Positions 1 to 8,343 are shown, counted from the first letter of the stretch. The stretch is 64,000 bases of DNA from Bythopirellula sp041737835 (GCA_041737835.1 JBGSQY010000046.1), one strand, 5' to 3'. The notes: a model not told the origin generated them from the sequence alone. Numbers and translations: made by a program.

Positions 1-1
1 C

Positions 2-532
2 GTGTCGATTGCGGCGGGGATCACAATCGCGCGATTGGCCGAGGGTTTGCCCGCAGGTACGCGATTAATTCGAGTGATGCCGAATACCCCCTGCCTTGTC
101 GGCTTGGGGGCGTCGTGTTTCAGTCGCGGCCCAACCGCCACGGCTGCTGATGCCGATCACGTGCGTCAGATACTCGCCAGTGTTGGCCATGCCTTTGAAG
201 TGCCCGAAGAATCGCTCGACGCCGTGACGGGGCTCTCGGGTTCGGGTCCCGCGTTTATCTATCGCGTGATAGAATCGCTCGCGGCTGGGGGAACGGCCAT
301 GGGCTTGCCGGAAGAGTTGGCACTGCAACTTGCCGCGCAAACCGCCAAAGGAGCCGCCGAAATGGTGCTCACCACGGGACGTTCACCCGCGGAACTGCGC
401 GAGCAGGTTACGAGCCCTGGTGGCACGACACTCGCGGGGTTGAATAAACTGGGAGAACTCAAAGGGGCCGAAGCGTTTGGCGAAGCCGTGATCGCGGCGA
501 CCAAGCGCTCGCAAGAATTGGGTCGTGCTTAG
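2..532 (+). CDS. proC: Pyrroline-5-carboxylate reductase, 5'-truncated by window edge
   Basis: Catalyses the last step of proline synthesis, the NAD(P)H-dependent reduction of 1-pyrroline-5-carboxylate in the cytoplasm. Only the C-terminal 176 residues are present: the frame is open to the left edge, so the GTG at position 2 is probably an internal valine and the Rossmann nucleotide-binding domain lies outside. Visible are the VMPNTP stretch that follows the Rossmann fold, the GLSGSGPAF segment, and the family signature VTSPGGTT at residues 136-143 of the visible part, all in the dimerisation domain. It ends 11 bp before the next small gene on the same strand. The identification is secure from the signature. 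Confidence 0.93.
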   Translation: MSIAAGITIARLAEGLPAGTRLIRVMPNTPCLVGLGASCFSRGPTATAADADHVRQILASVGHAFEVPEESLDAVTGLSGSGPAFIYRVIESLAAGGTAMGLPEELALQLAAQTAKGAAEMVLTTGRSPAELREQVTSPGGTTLAGLNKLGELKGAEAFGEAVIAATKRSQELGRA

Positions 533-543
533 GAATTCGAATC

Positions 544-792
544 GTGTCAATTTTATGTCGTGTTGATGACAAGTATGTGCCGCTCTACCGCGTGATGTGG
601 GTCGCGGCGACGCCTCACTTTTGTGGTGAGGAAGATTGCACGCGCGAGGGCTTTTACGAGATTCGCCTCGAACAAGGAGAATCCGTGTGGGCCAACGTCA
701 AGGAATGCGAAGAAATGAATAAGCGGCTCGATCAATGGCAAGGGGGCCTCGGGCCACCCGACGATGAGCCAGGGGAAAGTCCGCAGTGGTAA
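544..792 (+). CDS. Small conserved-looking protein of unknown function, 82 aa
   Basis: I do not recognise a family. The protein is soluble, acidic and starts with GTG; an AGGA motif 7 nt upstream (inside the end of proC) supports this start. It has Trp- and Tyr-rich beta-like segments and two cysteines at residues 27 and 32 (CGEEDC), which might bind a metal or form a disulfide. The tail is rich in Pro, Gly and Asp/Glu. It follows proC by 11 bp and could be co-transcribed with it. Coding potential is judged from regular codon use, the ribosome site and tight packing; the function is unknown. Confidence 0.6.
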   Translation: MSILCRVDDKYVPLYRVMWVAATPHFCGEEDCTREGFYEIRLEQGESVWANVKECEEMNKRLDQWQGGLGPPDDEPGESPQW

Positions 793-837
793 GTAATTTA
801 ATCTACTTTTCTTGCGATGATTTTGTGGGAGTATTCC

Positions 838-1002
838 ATGGTCGATATGCTCATAGTTGCTAGTGTGCAGGGTGGGCTAGGCGGAGCAGCTTTTGCCATA
901 GCGATTGGTGCGTTCTCAATGGCAGTCCGCAATCATTATCGGATTGAAAAATTGCAAAAAGCTCTATCTGGTTTGGACCATATTGCAAAGGGTCATGATT
1001 GA
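838..1002 (+). CDS. Small single-pass membrane protein, 54 aa
   Basis: A short peptide with one Gly/Ala/Ile-rich hydrophobic segment (about residues 4-30) followed by a basic and polar tail that could form a helix. The ATG at 838 is preferred over the upstream ATG at 817 because a GGGAG motif lies 5-9 nt before it. It sits between two same-strand small genes. There is no recognisable domain. It could be a real small membrane protein or a chance frame; the ribosome site is the main support. Confidence 0.4.
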   Translation: MVDMLIVASVQGGLGGAAFAIAIGAFSMAVRNHYRIEKLQKALSGLDHIAKGHD

Positions 1003-1065
1003 GCCTATTGATGTTCCAATCACTGTGTGGGTTCTCGCTATAACAGAAATACGGAGATTACGAAC

Positions 1066-1581
1066 ATGGCCGATAGCGATGAACTCTACTGGCGGGAAAC
1101 GTACTTTATTTTGTTCCCGCAGAAACGCCGGCCGACGCTCAAGGAAGTTTCGGCCGCGCTCGCCAATGCCAATAAACGCTTTCAATTGGAAAATCCCGCC
1201 GCTGACGACAAGGGATTGATCGAATCGCTCTTTGTGGAATCGCCCGAGGATCACGCCGCGGTCGAGATCAGCTACGAAGTGGGCGACGCCATCATCGAGC
1301 AAAACCTGGCCTGGGCCAAGGAACTGCAAAAACAATTGTCGGCCGCGCAGTTGCAGGAACTGATCAAATCTGATGCCCGCTTGGACGTGGCGCATTTCGA
1401 GCGCATGCCCTCCGGCGGCGGAGCGGAATACGCCACCGACAATTTCGCCGATGAATTCGACGACGAGGAAGCGGGCCTCGAAATGCTAGATCCAACCTGC
1501 TTGCTAACCGTCGTGGAAACCTTGGCCGATTTGACGGGCGGCTTGACGTTCGACCCCGCGGCTGGTGAAATTTTGAGCTAA
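1066..1581 (+). CDS. Hypothetical cytoplasmic protein, 171 aa
   Basis: Unrecognised soluble protein beginning MADSDELYW. A GGAGA motif about 10 nt upstream makes the ATG at 1066 a better start than the in-frame upstream ATG at 1027. It has a charged helical middle (about residues 60-110), an acidic stretch near 130-145, and no signal peptide or membrane segment. It lies 114 bp upstream of the elongation factor gene on the same strand. The composition is that of a genuine protein; it may be a lineage-specific family. Confidence 0.65.
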   Translation: MADSDELYWRETYFILFPQKRRPTLKEVSAALANANKRFQLENPAADDKGLIESLFVESPEDHAAVEISYEVGDAIIEQNLAWAKELQKQLSAAQLQELIKSDARLDVAHFERMPSGGGAEYATDNFADEFDDEEAGLEMLDPTCLLTVVETLADLTGGLTFDPAAGEILS

Positions 1582-1695
1582 AGGGGAAAGTCGAATTCGG
1601 AAAGGGGAATCCTGGGTTGCTCTTTTCTTGGGATTGAGCGACATTCTCCGCTTCGACATTTCCCCTTTCCACTTTCGTATTTCGACTTTGATACT

Positions 1696-2259
1696 ATGCT
1701 CGCTAAAGACGCCAAACCGGGTGCCATCGTTTTGTACAACGAATCTCCGCACATCATCGAAACGGTTCACGTACAATCTCCCTCAGCCCGCGGTGGAACG
1801 ACGCTCTATAAGTTCCGCGCCCGAGATATTGTGTCGCAGCAAAAGACCGATTTTGCTTGCAAGGGAACCGACATGCTCCCCGAGGCCGATTTTCAGCGGC
1901 GTGAAGTGACACTCATGTATTCCGACGGCGATCAGGTTCACTTTCTCGATTCGGCCGATTACAACCAGTACACGCTTCCCGCGGCCGACATTGCCGAGCA
2001 AATGCAATACATTAGCGAGAGCCTCACGGGCATCCTCGCGATGGTCTACAACGATGAATGCGTCGGCCTTCAATTGCCGCCATCGGTCGAGTTGAAGATC
2101 GTGCAGTGCGACCCCGGCGTGAAAGGCAACTCGGCCACGTCGCGAACCAAGCCCGCGGTGACGGAAACTGGCGCGATCATTCAGGTACCCGAATACATGA
2201 AAGAGGGCGAGGTTATCAAAGTCGACACCCGCACGGGTGATTTCACGGGCCGGGCGTAG
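1696..2259 (+). CDS. efpL: Elongation factor P-like protein of the EfpL/YeiP subfamily
   Basis: EF-P family proteins bind the ribosome near the E site and relieve stalling at polyproline and similar motifs. The 187 residues cover three beta-barrel domains: a KOW-like N-terminal domain, a central OB domain and a C-terminal OB domain ending in VDTRTGDF. The tip of the first-domain loop reads QSPSARGGTTLYK with arginine at residue 32. This elongated SPxARG loop is the hallmark of the EfpL/YeiP branch rather than classical EF-P, which carries a modified lysine there. GNSATSRTKPA in domain 3 fits the family. I see no EpmA, EarP or YmfI partner in the window, so no modification can be inferred. Confidence 0.88.
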   Translation: MLAKDAKPGAIVLYNESPHIIETVHVQSPSARGGTTLYKFRARDIVSQQKTDFACKGTDMLPEADFQRREVTLMYSDGDQVHFLDSADYNQYTLPAADIAEQMQYISESLTGILAMVYNDECVGLQLPPSVELKIVQCDPGVKGNSATSRTKPAVTETGAIIQVPEYMKEGEVIKVDTRTGDFTGRA

Positions 2260-2275
2260 TGCTCCGTGCCAAACA

Positions 2276-2294
2276 CGGCAGTGGGACACTGCCG
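2276..2294. terminator. Hairpin between convergent genes
   Basis: An 8-bp perfect stem (CGGCAGTG / CACTGCCG) with a 3-nt loop lies 17 bp after the efpL stop and 11 bp from the stop of the convergent lysine-rich gene. No U-run follows on either strand, so it may be a bidirectional 3'-end structure or simply a dispersed hairpin. Confidence 0.4.
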
Positions 2295-2304
2295 GCTAAC
2301 GGCA

Positions 2305-2616
2305 TTAGAAGAGTTCTTTCTGCAGCAGGACGGGCCCGGATTTCTTTTTGGCCCGGGCCGAAGTCTTTTTCTTGGGCGATTTTTTCTTAACCGCCGCCTT
2401 CTTCACCGCTTGCGGTTTCGCAGCTTTGGCGGCTTTCTTTTTAGGCGCAGTCTTTTTCGGCGCAACCTTGGCCTTCGCTGCTTTTTTCACAGCAGCTTTC
2501 TTCACCGACTTTTTCTTCGCCGATTTCTTGGTCGGCTTGGCTTTCGGACCTCCGCCGAAGATACCATCCCAACCATCCGAAAACTTCTTTGTCGATCCAA
2601 CCCGCACGACGCTCAT
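2305..2616 (-). CDS. Small protein with histone H1-like Lys/Ala-rich tail
   Basis: 103 residues. The first ~28 residues (MSVVRVGSTKKFSDGWDGIFGG) look like a short folded or conserved head. Residues 29-95 are almost entirely Lys, Ala, Pro, Ser and Val in KKAA / KKSA-type repeats, ending in a non-repetitive LLQKELF. Such tails resemble bacterial H1-like and HU-tail sequences that bind DNA or RNA non-specifically, so a role in nucleoid packing or RNA binding is plausible but inferred. The head with its single GWDGIFGG motif is not an HU fold. The gene is monocistronic and convergent with efpL. Confidence 0.65.
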   Translation of the reverse strand: MSVVRVGSTKKFSDGWDGIFGGGPKAKPTKKSAKKKSVKKAAVKKAAKAKVAPKKTAPKKKAAKAAKPQAVKKAAVKKKSPKKKTSARAKKKSGPVLLQKELF

Positions 2617-2644
2617 CGATAACTCTCACCTAAATATTGGAATA

Positions 2645-2734
2645 GAACGCGGATGAACACAGATCGAACGGATTGACGCAGATTTTAGAAATAGAAATCC
2701 GTGGTAATCTGCCCGATCCGCGTTCCTCTGTGGC
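2645..2734. repeat. Imperfect inverted repeat (GAACGCGGAT type)
   Basis: The left arm begins GAACGCGGATGAACACAGAT and the right arm, read on the other strand, contains GAACGCGGAT followed by CAGATT and CACGGATT blocks. The element fills the space between ettA (ends 2745) and the lysine-rich gene. It is built of short GATGAACACAGAT-like words, similar in style to the repeats at 7.2, 55.1 and 60.6 kb. Confidence 0.6.
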
Positions 2735-2744
2735 CACTCTGGAA

Positions 2745-4424
2745 TTAGTTCTGCTGCAATTTTTTATACCGGAATCGATGCGGCGCGTCAGCCTCTTCGC
2801 CGAGCCGTTCTTTCCGTTCGCGCTCGTAGGCGTCGAAATTTCCATCGCACCAATGCACGTAGCCATCCCCTTCAAACGCCAGAATATGCGTTGCCAAGCG
2901 GTCGAGGAACCAACGATCATGGCTCACCACTACCGCGCAACCGGCAAAGTTCGCCACCGCTTCTTCGAGTGCTCGGAGCGTATCGACGTCGAGGTCGTTG
3001 GTCGGTTCGTCCAACAGCAACACATTGGAACCACGCCGTAGCAGCTTGGCCAAGTGAACGCGGTTACGTTCACCACCCGACAAAACGCCGACCTTCTTCT
3101 GCTGGTCGGTCCCCGTGAAATTGAACCGTGCCACATACGCGCGGCTGTTCATCACACGTTTGCCCATTTCGAGGTTGTCGAGTCCGCCGGAGATTTCTTG
3201 ATACACCGTGTTATCGGCGCCGAGGGCATCACGGGACTGATCCACATAACCCAGATTGACCGTGGGACCCATCTTCAGACTTCCGACATCAGGTTCTTCC
3301 ATGCCCATCAGCATCTTAAGCAGAGTTGTCTTGCCCGCACCGTTCGGGCCAATGATGCCCACGATACCCCCCGGCGGCAGACGGAAATTAACGTTCTCGA
3401 AAATGACGCGATCGCCATACGATTTGCCGAGATTCGTGGCTTCGATCACCATGTCGCCCAAGCGGGGGCCGGGCGGTATTTGGATTTCCAGTTCGTCAGG
3501 CTTGTCGTTGTACTCTTCAGAAGCCATTTGCTCGTAAGCCTTGACGCGAGCTTTGTTCTTAGCCTGCCGAGCCCGCGGAGCCATGCGAATCCAGTCGAGC
3601 TCCTTGGCCAGCGCCCGCTGACGAGCAGATTCCTTCTTCTCTTCGGTGGCCAACCGCTTGCCCTTTTGTTCCAACCACGATGTGTAGTTGCCCTCGAAGG
3701 GCCAGCCTTTGCCGTATTCGAGTTCCAAGATCCAACTCGCCACGTTGTCGAGAAAGTAACGATCGTGGGTAACCGCCACGATAGTCCCGGTGTATTCCGC
3801 CAGATGGCGTTCGAGCCAGGCAATACTTTCCGCATCCAAATGGTTGGTCGGTTCGTCGAGTAGCAGCATGTCGGGCCGTTCGAGCAACAACTTGCACAGA
3901 GCAACGCGGCGTTTTTCACCACCGGAAAGTATCGACACGTCGGCATCACTCGGCGGCAAATTCATCGCGTCCATCGCGATCTCGATTTGCCGATCGAGTT
4001 CCCAAGCATTCGCCGCGTCGATCTTGTCTTGCAGAACCGACTGGCGATTCATCAGCTTTTCCATGGCATCGGGATCGTCGGCCACCTCGCCATATTTTTC
4101 ACCGATCTCCTCAAATTCCTTGAGGAGCGCCCGTGTTTCCGCGACTGCTTCTTCGATGTTGCCGCGCACGTCCTTGTCAGGATTCAGATGCGGCTCTTGC
4201 TCCAACAGACCAACCGTGTAGCCCTCGGCGATCTTGGCCTCACCGTCGAACTCCTTATCACGGCCCGCCATGATTTTCAGGAGTGTGCTCTTTCCCGAGC
4301 CATTGCGCCCCAGGACGCCAATCTTCGCGCCAGGATAGAAGGCCAAGTTGATGTCCTTCAAGACCTCGCGCTGCCCGATCTTCTTGGTGAGGTTGTCGAT
4401 TTGGTAGATGTATTTTAATGCCAT
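2745..4424 (-). CDS. ettA: Energy-dependent translational throttle protein EttA (ABC-F ATPase)
   Basis: A soluble ABC-F protein that gates the ribosomal E site according to energy state. Its 559 residues match the usual ~555. Two ABC cassettes are present: Walker A GRNGSGKS at 39-46, signature LSGGEKRR at 166-173 and Walker B with the LLLDEPTNHLD segment near 186-197; then a second Walker A GPNGAGKT at 359-366 and a second SGGERNR signature. The charged linker between them (about 240-310) matches the P-site tRNA interaction motif region. No membrane domain is present, as expected. It starts at ATG 4424, about 30 bp from the repeat at 4471-4540. Confidence 0.93.
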   Translation of the reverse strand: MALKYIYQIDNLTKKIGQREVLKDINLAFYPGAKIGVLGRNGSGKSTLLKIMAGRDKEFDGEAKIAEGYTVGLLEQEPHLNPDKDVRGNIEEAVAETRALLKEFEEIGEKYGEVADDPDAMEKLMNRQSVLQDKIDAANAWELDRQIEIAMDAMNLPPSDADVSILSGGEKRRVALCKLLLERPDMLLLDEPTNHLDAESIAWLERHLAEYTGTIVAVTHDRYFLDNVASWILELEYGKGWPFEGNYTSWLEQKGKRLATEEKKESARQRALAKELDWIRMAPRARQAKNKARVKAYEQMASEEYNDKPDELEIQIPPGPRLGDMVIEATNLGKSYGDRVIFENVNFRLPPGGIVGIIGPNGAGKTTLLKMLMGMEEPDVGSLKMGPTVNLGYVDQSRDALGADNTVYQEISGGLDNLEMGKRVMNSRAYVARFNFTGTDQQKKVGVLSGGERNRVHLAKLLRRGSNVLLLDEPTNDLDVDTLRALEEAVANFAGCAVVVSHDRWFLDRLATHILAFEGDGYVHWCDGNFDAYERERKERLGEEADAPHRFRYKKLQQN

Positions 4425-4470
4425 AGGTCTGTTCTAATGTGAAATGTTGAATTGCTATCTCAGATGCTTA

Positions 4471-4540
4471 TCACGCAGAGGCGCTGAGAGCGCCGAGTTA
4501 TTAATTGATTGTTCTCAGCGTCCTCTGCGCCTCTGCGTGA
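4471..4540. repeat. Long inverted repeat of the CGCAGAGGCGC type
   Basis: The left arm TCACGCAGAGGCGCTGAGAG and the reverse complement of the right arm TCACGCAGAGGCGCAGAGGA are nearly identical over about 28 bases, separated by an AT-rich loop of roughly a dozen bases. It sits exactly between the guaA stop and the ettA start on the same strand, so it could end guaA transcription or shape the ettA leader. It belongs to the style of short dispersed CGCAGAG hairpins seen in several bacterial phyla. Confidence 0.75.
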
Positions 4541-4545
4541 ATATT

Positions 4546-6150
4546 TTATTCCCATTCAATCGTCGCCGGCGGTTTGGAACTGATATCGTACACCACCCGG
4601 TTGACCCCTTTGACTTCGTTAATGATTCGCGTCGAAATCCGGGCGAGCAAATCGTAGGGCAAGTGGCTCCAATCGGCGGTCATGAAATCGTCGGTGTTCA
4701 CGCATCGTACGGCTAGCGCATTATCATACGTGCGGCTATCGCCCATCACGCCGACACTTTGCACCGGCAGCAACACGGCGAAAGCTTGCGAAGTCTCGCG
4801 ATACAGCCCTGCGGCTTTGATTTCACCCACCACAATCGCATCCGCAGCCCGTAACACGTCGAGCCGTTCGCGGGTCACTTCGCCCAAGCATCGCACGGCC
4901 AGACCCGGTCCCGGGAACGGATGCCGCCACACGATTTCTTCCGGCAGGCCCAATTGCAGCCCTAGCCGGCGAACTTCATCTTTAAACAAATCACGCAGCG
5001 GTTCGATTAACTCGAATCCCAGTTCCTCGGGGAGCCCCCCCACGTTGTGATGCAATTTAATCGTATCGGCAGGGCCATCCACGGCCGCGCCGCTTTCAAT
5101 CACGTCGGGATAAAGCGTCCCTTGGGCGAGATACTTCGCTCCCGAAATTTTCTGCGCTTCTTCGGCAAAGCAATCAATAAATGTGTGCCCAATCCGGCGA
5201 CGTTTTTCCTGCGGATCGACAATCCCAGCTAGTTCGCTCAAAAATCGATCTTCGGCCTTCACCACGTGCAGATCGGTTTTGAAGTGCTTGGTGAACTCCT
5301 CGATCACGGCCTTTTCTTCATCAAGCCGCAGCAGGCCGTTGTCGACCAGAATACACGAAAGCTGTGGGCCAATGGCTTCGGCCAATAACGCCGCGACGAC
5401 CGAAGAATCCACGCCCCCCGACAGTCCACAGATCACACGATCGGAACCAACGCGCTCACGAATTTGGGAAATCGTTTGGTCGGCAAAGTCACCCAGCTTC
5501 CAAGTTCCCGTCGTCTTACACGCATGGTGCAAGAAGTTGGCAAGCATCTTGCCACCTTCGGGGGTGTGCGTCACCTCGGGATGAAACTGCAATCCATAAA
5601 TTGGTAAGCTGCGATGCTTCACCGCGGCATAGGGGCAGGTATGCGTGTGGGCGAGCGGTTCGAAGATTTCAGCGATGTTCGAAACCTGATCGCCGTGGCT
5701 CATCCAAACTTGCGTCTGCCGCGCCACGCCATCGAATAAATTGTCTTGCGCCGTGATCTCGCATTCGGCGCGACCATATTCCCGCGCGGGAAAGCTTTCG
5801 ACCTTGCCCCCCAAGGCCTGACACGCGAGCTGCATTCCGTAGCAAATTCCTAGAATTGGAATGCCCAGCTCAAACAGCTTGGGATCGCACTTGGGGGCGC
5901 CGTCGGCATACACGCTGGCCGGCCCGCCCGACAGGATCAGACCCATCGGCGCGAGCTCTTTCACGCGCTCGGCCGTGATGCTGTGCCGCACGATTTCGCA
6001 ATACACGTGCTGCTCGCGGACGCGGCGGGCGATCAGTTGGGCAAACTGCGAACCGAAGTCCAGCACCAACACTCGCTCGGCGGCGGTACTGCGTTCAGCT
6101 ACTGGCGGGGTGACCGTCATGGTTCTTTCAGCGGGAGCGAGTCGGGTCAT
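4546..6150 (-). CDS. guaA: GMP synthase (glutamine-hydrolysing)
   Basis: Amidates XMP to GMP using glutamine and ATP, the final step of guanine nucleotide synthesis. The N-terminal class I glutamine amidotransferase domain carries the nucleophile in GICYGMQ (about residue 103) and the FHPE histidine motif. The ATP pyrophosphatase domain has the PP-loop LSGGVDSS, and the C-terminal dimerisation domain ends with the typical IEWE. The start is ambiguous: a TTG at 6165, ATG at 6150 (an AGGG motif sits about 7 nt upstream) and ATG at 6120 are all possible; the amidotransferase domain proper begins only after the last. The stop is 5 bp from the inverted repeat. Confidence 0.94.
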   Translation of the reverse strand: MTRLAPAERTMTVTPPVAERSTAAERVLVLDFGSQFAQLIARRVREQHVYCEIVRHSITAERVKELAPMGLILSGGPASVYADGAPKCDPKLFELGIPILGICYGMQLACQALGGKVESFPAREYGRAECEITAQDNLFDGVARQTQVWMSHGDQVSNIAEIFEPLAHTHTCPYAAVKHRSLPIYGLQFHPEVTHTPEGGKMLANFLHHACKTTGTWKLGDFADQTISQIRERVGSDRVICGLSGGVDSSVVAALLAEAIGPQLSCILVDNGLLRLDEEKAVIEEFTKHFKTDLHVVKAEDRFLSELAGIVDPQEKRRRIGHTFIDCFAEEAQKISGAKYLAQGTLYPDVIESGAAVDGPADTIKLHHNVGGLPEELGFELIEPLRDLFKDEVRRLGLQLGLPEEIVWRHPFPGPGLAVRCLGEVTRERLDVLRAADAIVVGEIKAAGLYRETSQAFAVLLPVQSVGVMGDSRTYDNALAVRCVNTDDFMTADWSHLPYDLLARISTRIINEVKGVNRVVYDISSKPPATIEWE

Positions 6151-6389
6151 CCTCGACCCTGACAATTCACTGTCCTCGTTCCCAATCGGGTGGGAAACTC
6201 GCCATTATAAGGGTGGGGTGGGGAGTTGCTAGTGGCGTGTGACGCCCGTGAAAGCCGCGATTCGACGAATCGCCGGGGCCGACCGATGTTGCATTTTCAC
6301 ACCATCGCGTTGAATTTCAGCACAAAGACCCGCTATGATGTGGAATTCTAAGTATCGACGGAACTCCTAGCCACACGGATATTTACGGC

Positions 6390-7160
6390 ATGCGAATCTT
6401 GCTCACCAACGATGACGGCATCTATGCACCGGGCCTGGCGGCCATGGAACGTGAGGTGCGGAAACTGGGTGACGTGACCGTAGCTGCCCCCCTCACCGAA
6501 CAAAGCGGCGTGGGGCACGCGATCACGTACCTGACCCCCCTGATGGCCCGGGAAGTGTTCGCCGAGGACGGCAAGCGGCGTGGCTGGGCCGTCGAGGGAA
6601 GTCCCGCCGACTGCGTGAAGCTGGCCGTTTGTGCGTTGCTGCCGGAACGGCCCGATTTGGTCGTCAGTGGGATCAACAGTGGCATGAACGCCGGCATCAA
6701 CGTGCTGTACTCCGGCACGGTGGCGGCGGCCATTGAAGGAGCTTTTTTTGGAATCACCAGCATCGCGGTGTCGCTCGAATATCACGACGCCCCGCGTTAC
6801 GACATAGCCGCGGAAAAGGCGGCGGGCATCATTAAGCAAATGCTCGCCCAAAAAGATGCGGCCGGACATTTGTATAATTTGAACATCCCCATGCGGGCGT
6901 TGACCAATCCGGCGGAAGTGAAATTCGTGCCGATGGCGACCGCACCCTGGGGCGAAGATTTTCAGGCACGAATGGACCCCCGCGGGCGGCCCTACTTTTG
7001 GGCCAACGGTTTGCAACCCGACCCACCGCCGGGGGCAGACACCGATTTGTTGGAACTGCGTTCAGGCAACATTACGGTGACGCCGTTGAAGTTCGACATG
7101 ACGCATACTGCGATGCTCAGCGAAATGCGTGACTGGAAGTTTGAAAAAGTGAAAGCTTAA
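6390..7160 (+). CDS. surE: 5'/3'-nucleotidase SurE
   Basis: Metal-dependent nucleoside monophosphatase of the SurE family, often linked to stress and stationary-phase survival. The N-terminus LLTNDDG holds the paired metal-binding aspartates at residues 8-9. The GSPADCVKLA and SGINSGMNAG segments are typical of the family, with the metal-binding Asn in the latter. The length of 256 residues is normal. It is divergent from guaA across a 239-bp gap with no clear promoter. No strong ribosome site is visible before the ATG. Confidence 0.93.
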   Translation: MRILLTNDDGIYAPGLAAMEREVRKLGDVTVAAPLTEQSGVGHAITYLTPLMAREVFAEDGKRRGWAVEGSPADCVKLAVCALLPERPDLVVSGINSGMNAGINVLYSGTVAAAIEGAFFGITSIAVSLEYHDAPRYDIAAEKAAGIIKQMLAQKDAAGHLYNLNIPMRALTNPAEVKFVPMATAPWGEDFQARMDPRGRPYFWANGLQPDPPPGADTDLLELRSGNITVTPLKFDMTHTAMLSEMRDWKFEKVKA

Positions 7161-7171
7161 GACAACGGGCG

Positions 7172-7235
7172 GAACACTAATCATCACTAATAACCACTGA
7201 TCTCATTTGCGAAGATCAGGGATTTATGAGTGTTC
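7172..7235. repeat. Nested inverted repeat downstream of surE
   Basis: The outer arms GAACACT (7172-7178) and AGTGTTC (7229-7235) enclose inner arms CTGATCT (7197-7203) and AGATCAG (7213-7219). The intervening words (CACTAATCATCACTAATAACCACTGAT) are of the same short-word style as the repeats near 2.7 and 55.1 kb. It ends 46 bp before the next gene. Confidence 0.55.
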
Positions 7236-7281
7236 AAAAAGATCAAACTTGGAAAACATAAAACAGAACGGAATTCTTATC

Positions 7282-8343
7282 ATGAAGGCCATTCCCTATT
7301 TCCTATGCGTGATCACAATGATTTCCGGCTGTGAAGTTCCGGAACTGGAACCTCCCCAAGCCGCTGCGCCGGCTCAGCCGGCAAACACGGCCGCAACTCC
7401 TGGGGATACGGCTGCTGCTCCGGCAGACACAACCGCTGCTACGACCACTCCCGCAGCCGAGCCTTCGGCTTACGACCGAGCGGCCCATGTCGACCCCGAA
7501 GCGTTCCTGCCCGATGGCCGCGTTGATATGTCGGGCGTCGAAGGCGAACCGCCGATGACCAGTGGCGTCCCCCGCGAGATTCACCCCAAGGATCCCAAGC
7601 AAGGCAAACTCTCCCGCCGCGCGGGTGGCACCTTAGGCAGCACGATGCAATCGATGCCGTGGGTTAAGAATGAAACCACTTTTAATCTCGTGATCAAGCC
7701 GGCCCTGCTACAGTACGAAATCATTCATTCCCATTACCCGAAGGACCACAAAGAATTCATGGAGAAGTTCATTCCGGAAATGTGCCCGCAAGTGCTGCCG
7801 CTTCCGGAACTCGAACCCGGCGACGAATACCTTTACGATCCCGACGATCACTTGCTGAAGATTTGGCGCCCTGCCGAGGCGACGCCTGAACTTCGTGCCA
7901 AGTATCTCGGCGAAGAAGCGGCAGCAACGTCAACCGATCCAGCGGCAGCTACGTCGGCCAACCCGGGTTCCCCCAATCCCAACGAACCACCGGCCGTCAC
8001 GGACGAGCCGCGCGAAGTCTCGGATCTCGACCCCGCGAAGGGGAAGAAGTCCCGAGCCGCGGGTGGCTACTTGGGTGCGGTGGCGGGGGCTCGGTTTTAT
8101 GCCGAGCACTCGATGATTTTCAACAACATGAAGCACTCGCTCGACTTATTTAACGCCTCCGAAGGGCGTTATCCTAATTCCCACGAAGAGTTCATGACCG
8201 CGATCATCCAGGCCAACCAAATCGCCCTCCCCGAGCTCGATCCGGGAGTGGAATACATCTACGACCCCGAAGATCACAAACTGAAGATTTGGCAACCCGA
8301 AGACACAGAAACCGCCCCCGTTGCGATTGAAGAAGAGTCATAA
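7282..8343 (+). CDS. Lipoprotein with internally duplicated domain
   Basis: Starts at ATG 7282 (GGAA upstream); the frame remains open back to a TTG at 7207, but only the ATG gives a proper signal. The N-terminus is a lipoprotein signal with lipobox ISGC, so mature Cys17 should be lipidated. A low-complexity Ala/Pro/Thr linker follows. Two copies of a ~90-residue domain come next: both begin with KxSRxAGG, contain a YPxxHxEFM motif, and end ALPEL/PLPELxPGxEYxYDPxDHxLKIWxP. They are joined by a second Ala/Thr/Pro linker. This is a domain I associate with planctomycete secreted proteins of unknown function; pseudopilin-like fragments also carry similar tails. A cell-surface role is inferred. 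Confidence 0.75.
   Translation: MKAIPYFLCVITMISGCEVPELEPPQAAAPAQPANTAATPGDTAAAPADTTAATTTPAAEPSAYDRAAHVDPEAFLPDGRVDMSGVEGEPPMTSGVPREIHPKDPKQGKLSRRAGGTLGSTMQSMPWVKNETTFNLVIKPALLQYEIIHSHYPKDHKEFMEKFIPEMCPQVLPLPELEPGDEYLYDPDDHLLKIWRPAEATPELRAKYLGEEAAATSTDPAAATSANPGSPNPNEPPAVTDEPREVSDLDPAKGKKSRAAGGYLGAVAGARFYAEHSMIFNNMKHSLDLFNASEGRYPNSHEEFMTAIIQANQIALPELDPGVEYIYDPEDHKLKIWQPEDTETAPVAIEEES

Noticed and set aside
2348..2656. Phe/Ala-rich plus-strand frame opposite the lysine-rich gene
   Set aside because: Antisense of AAG/GCC codon repeats produces Phe/Leu/Ala strings; a strand artefact.
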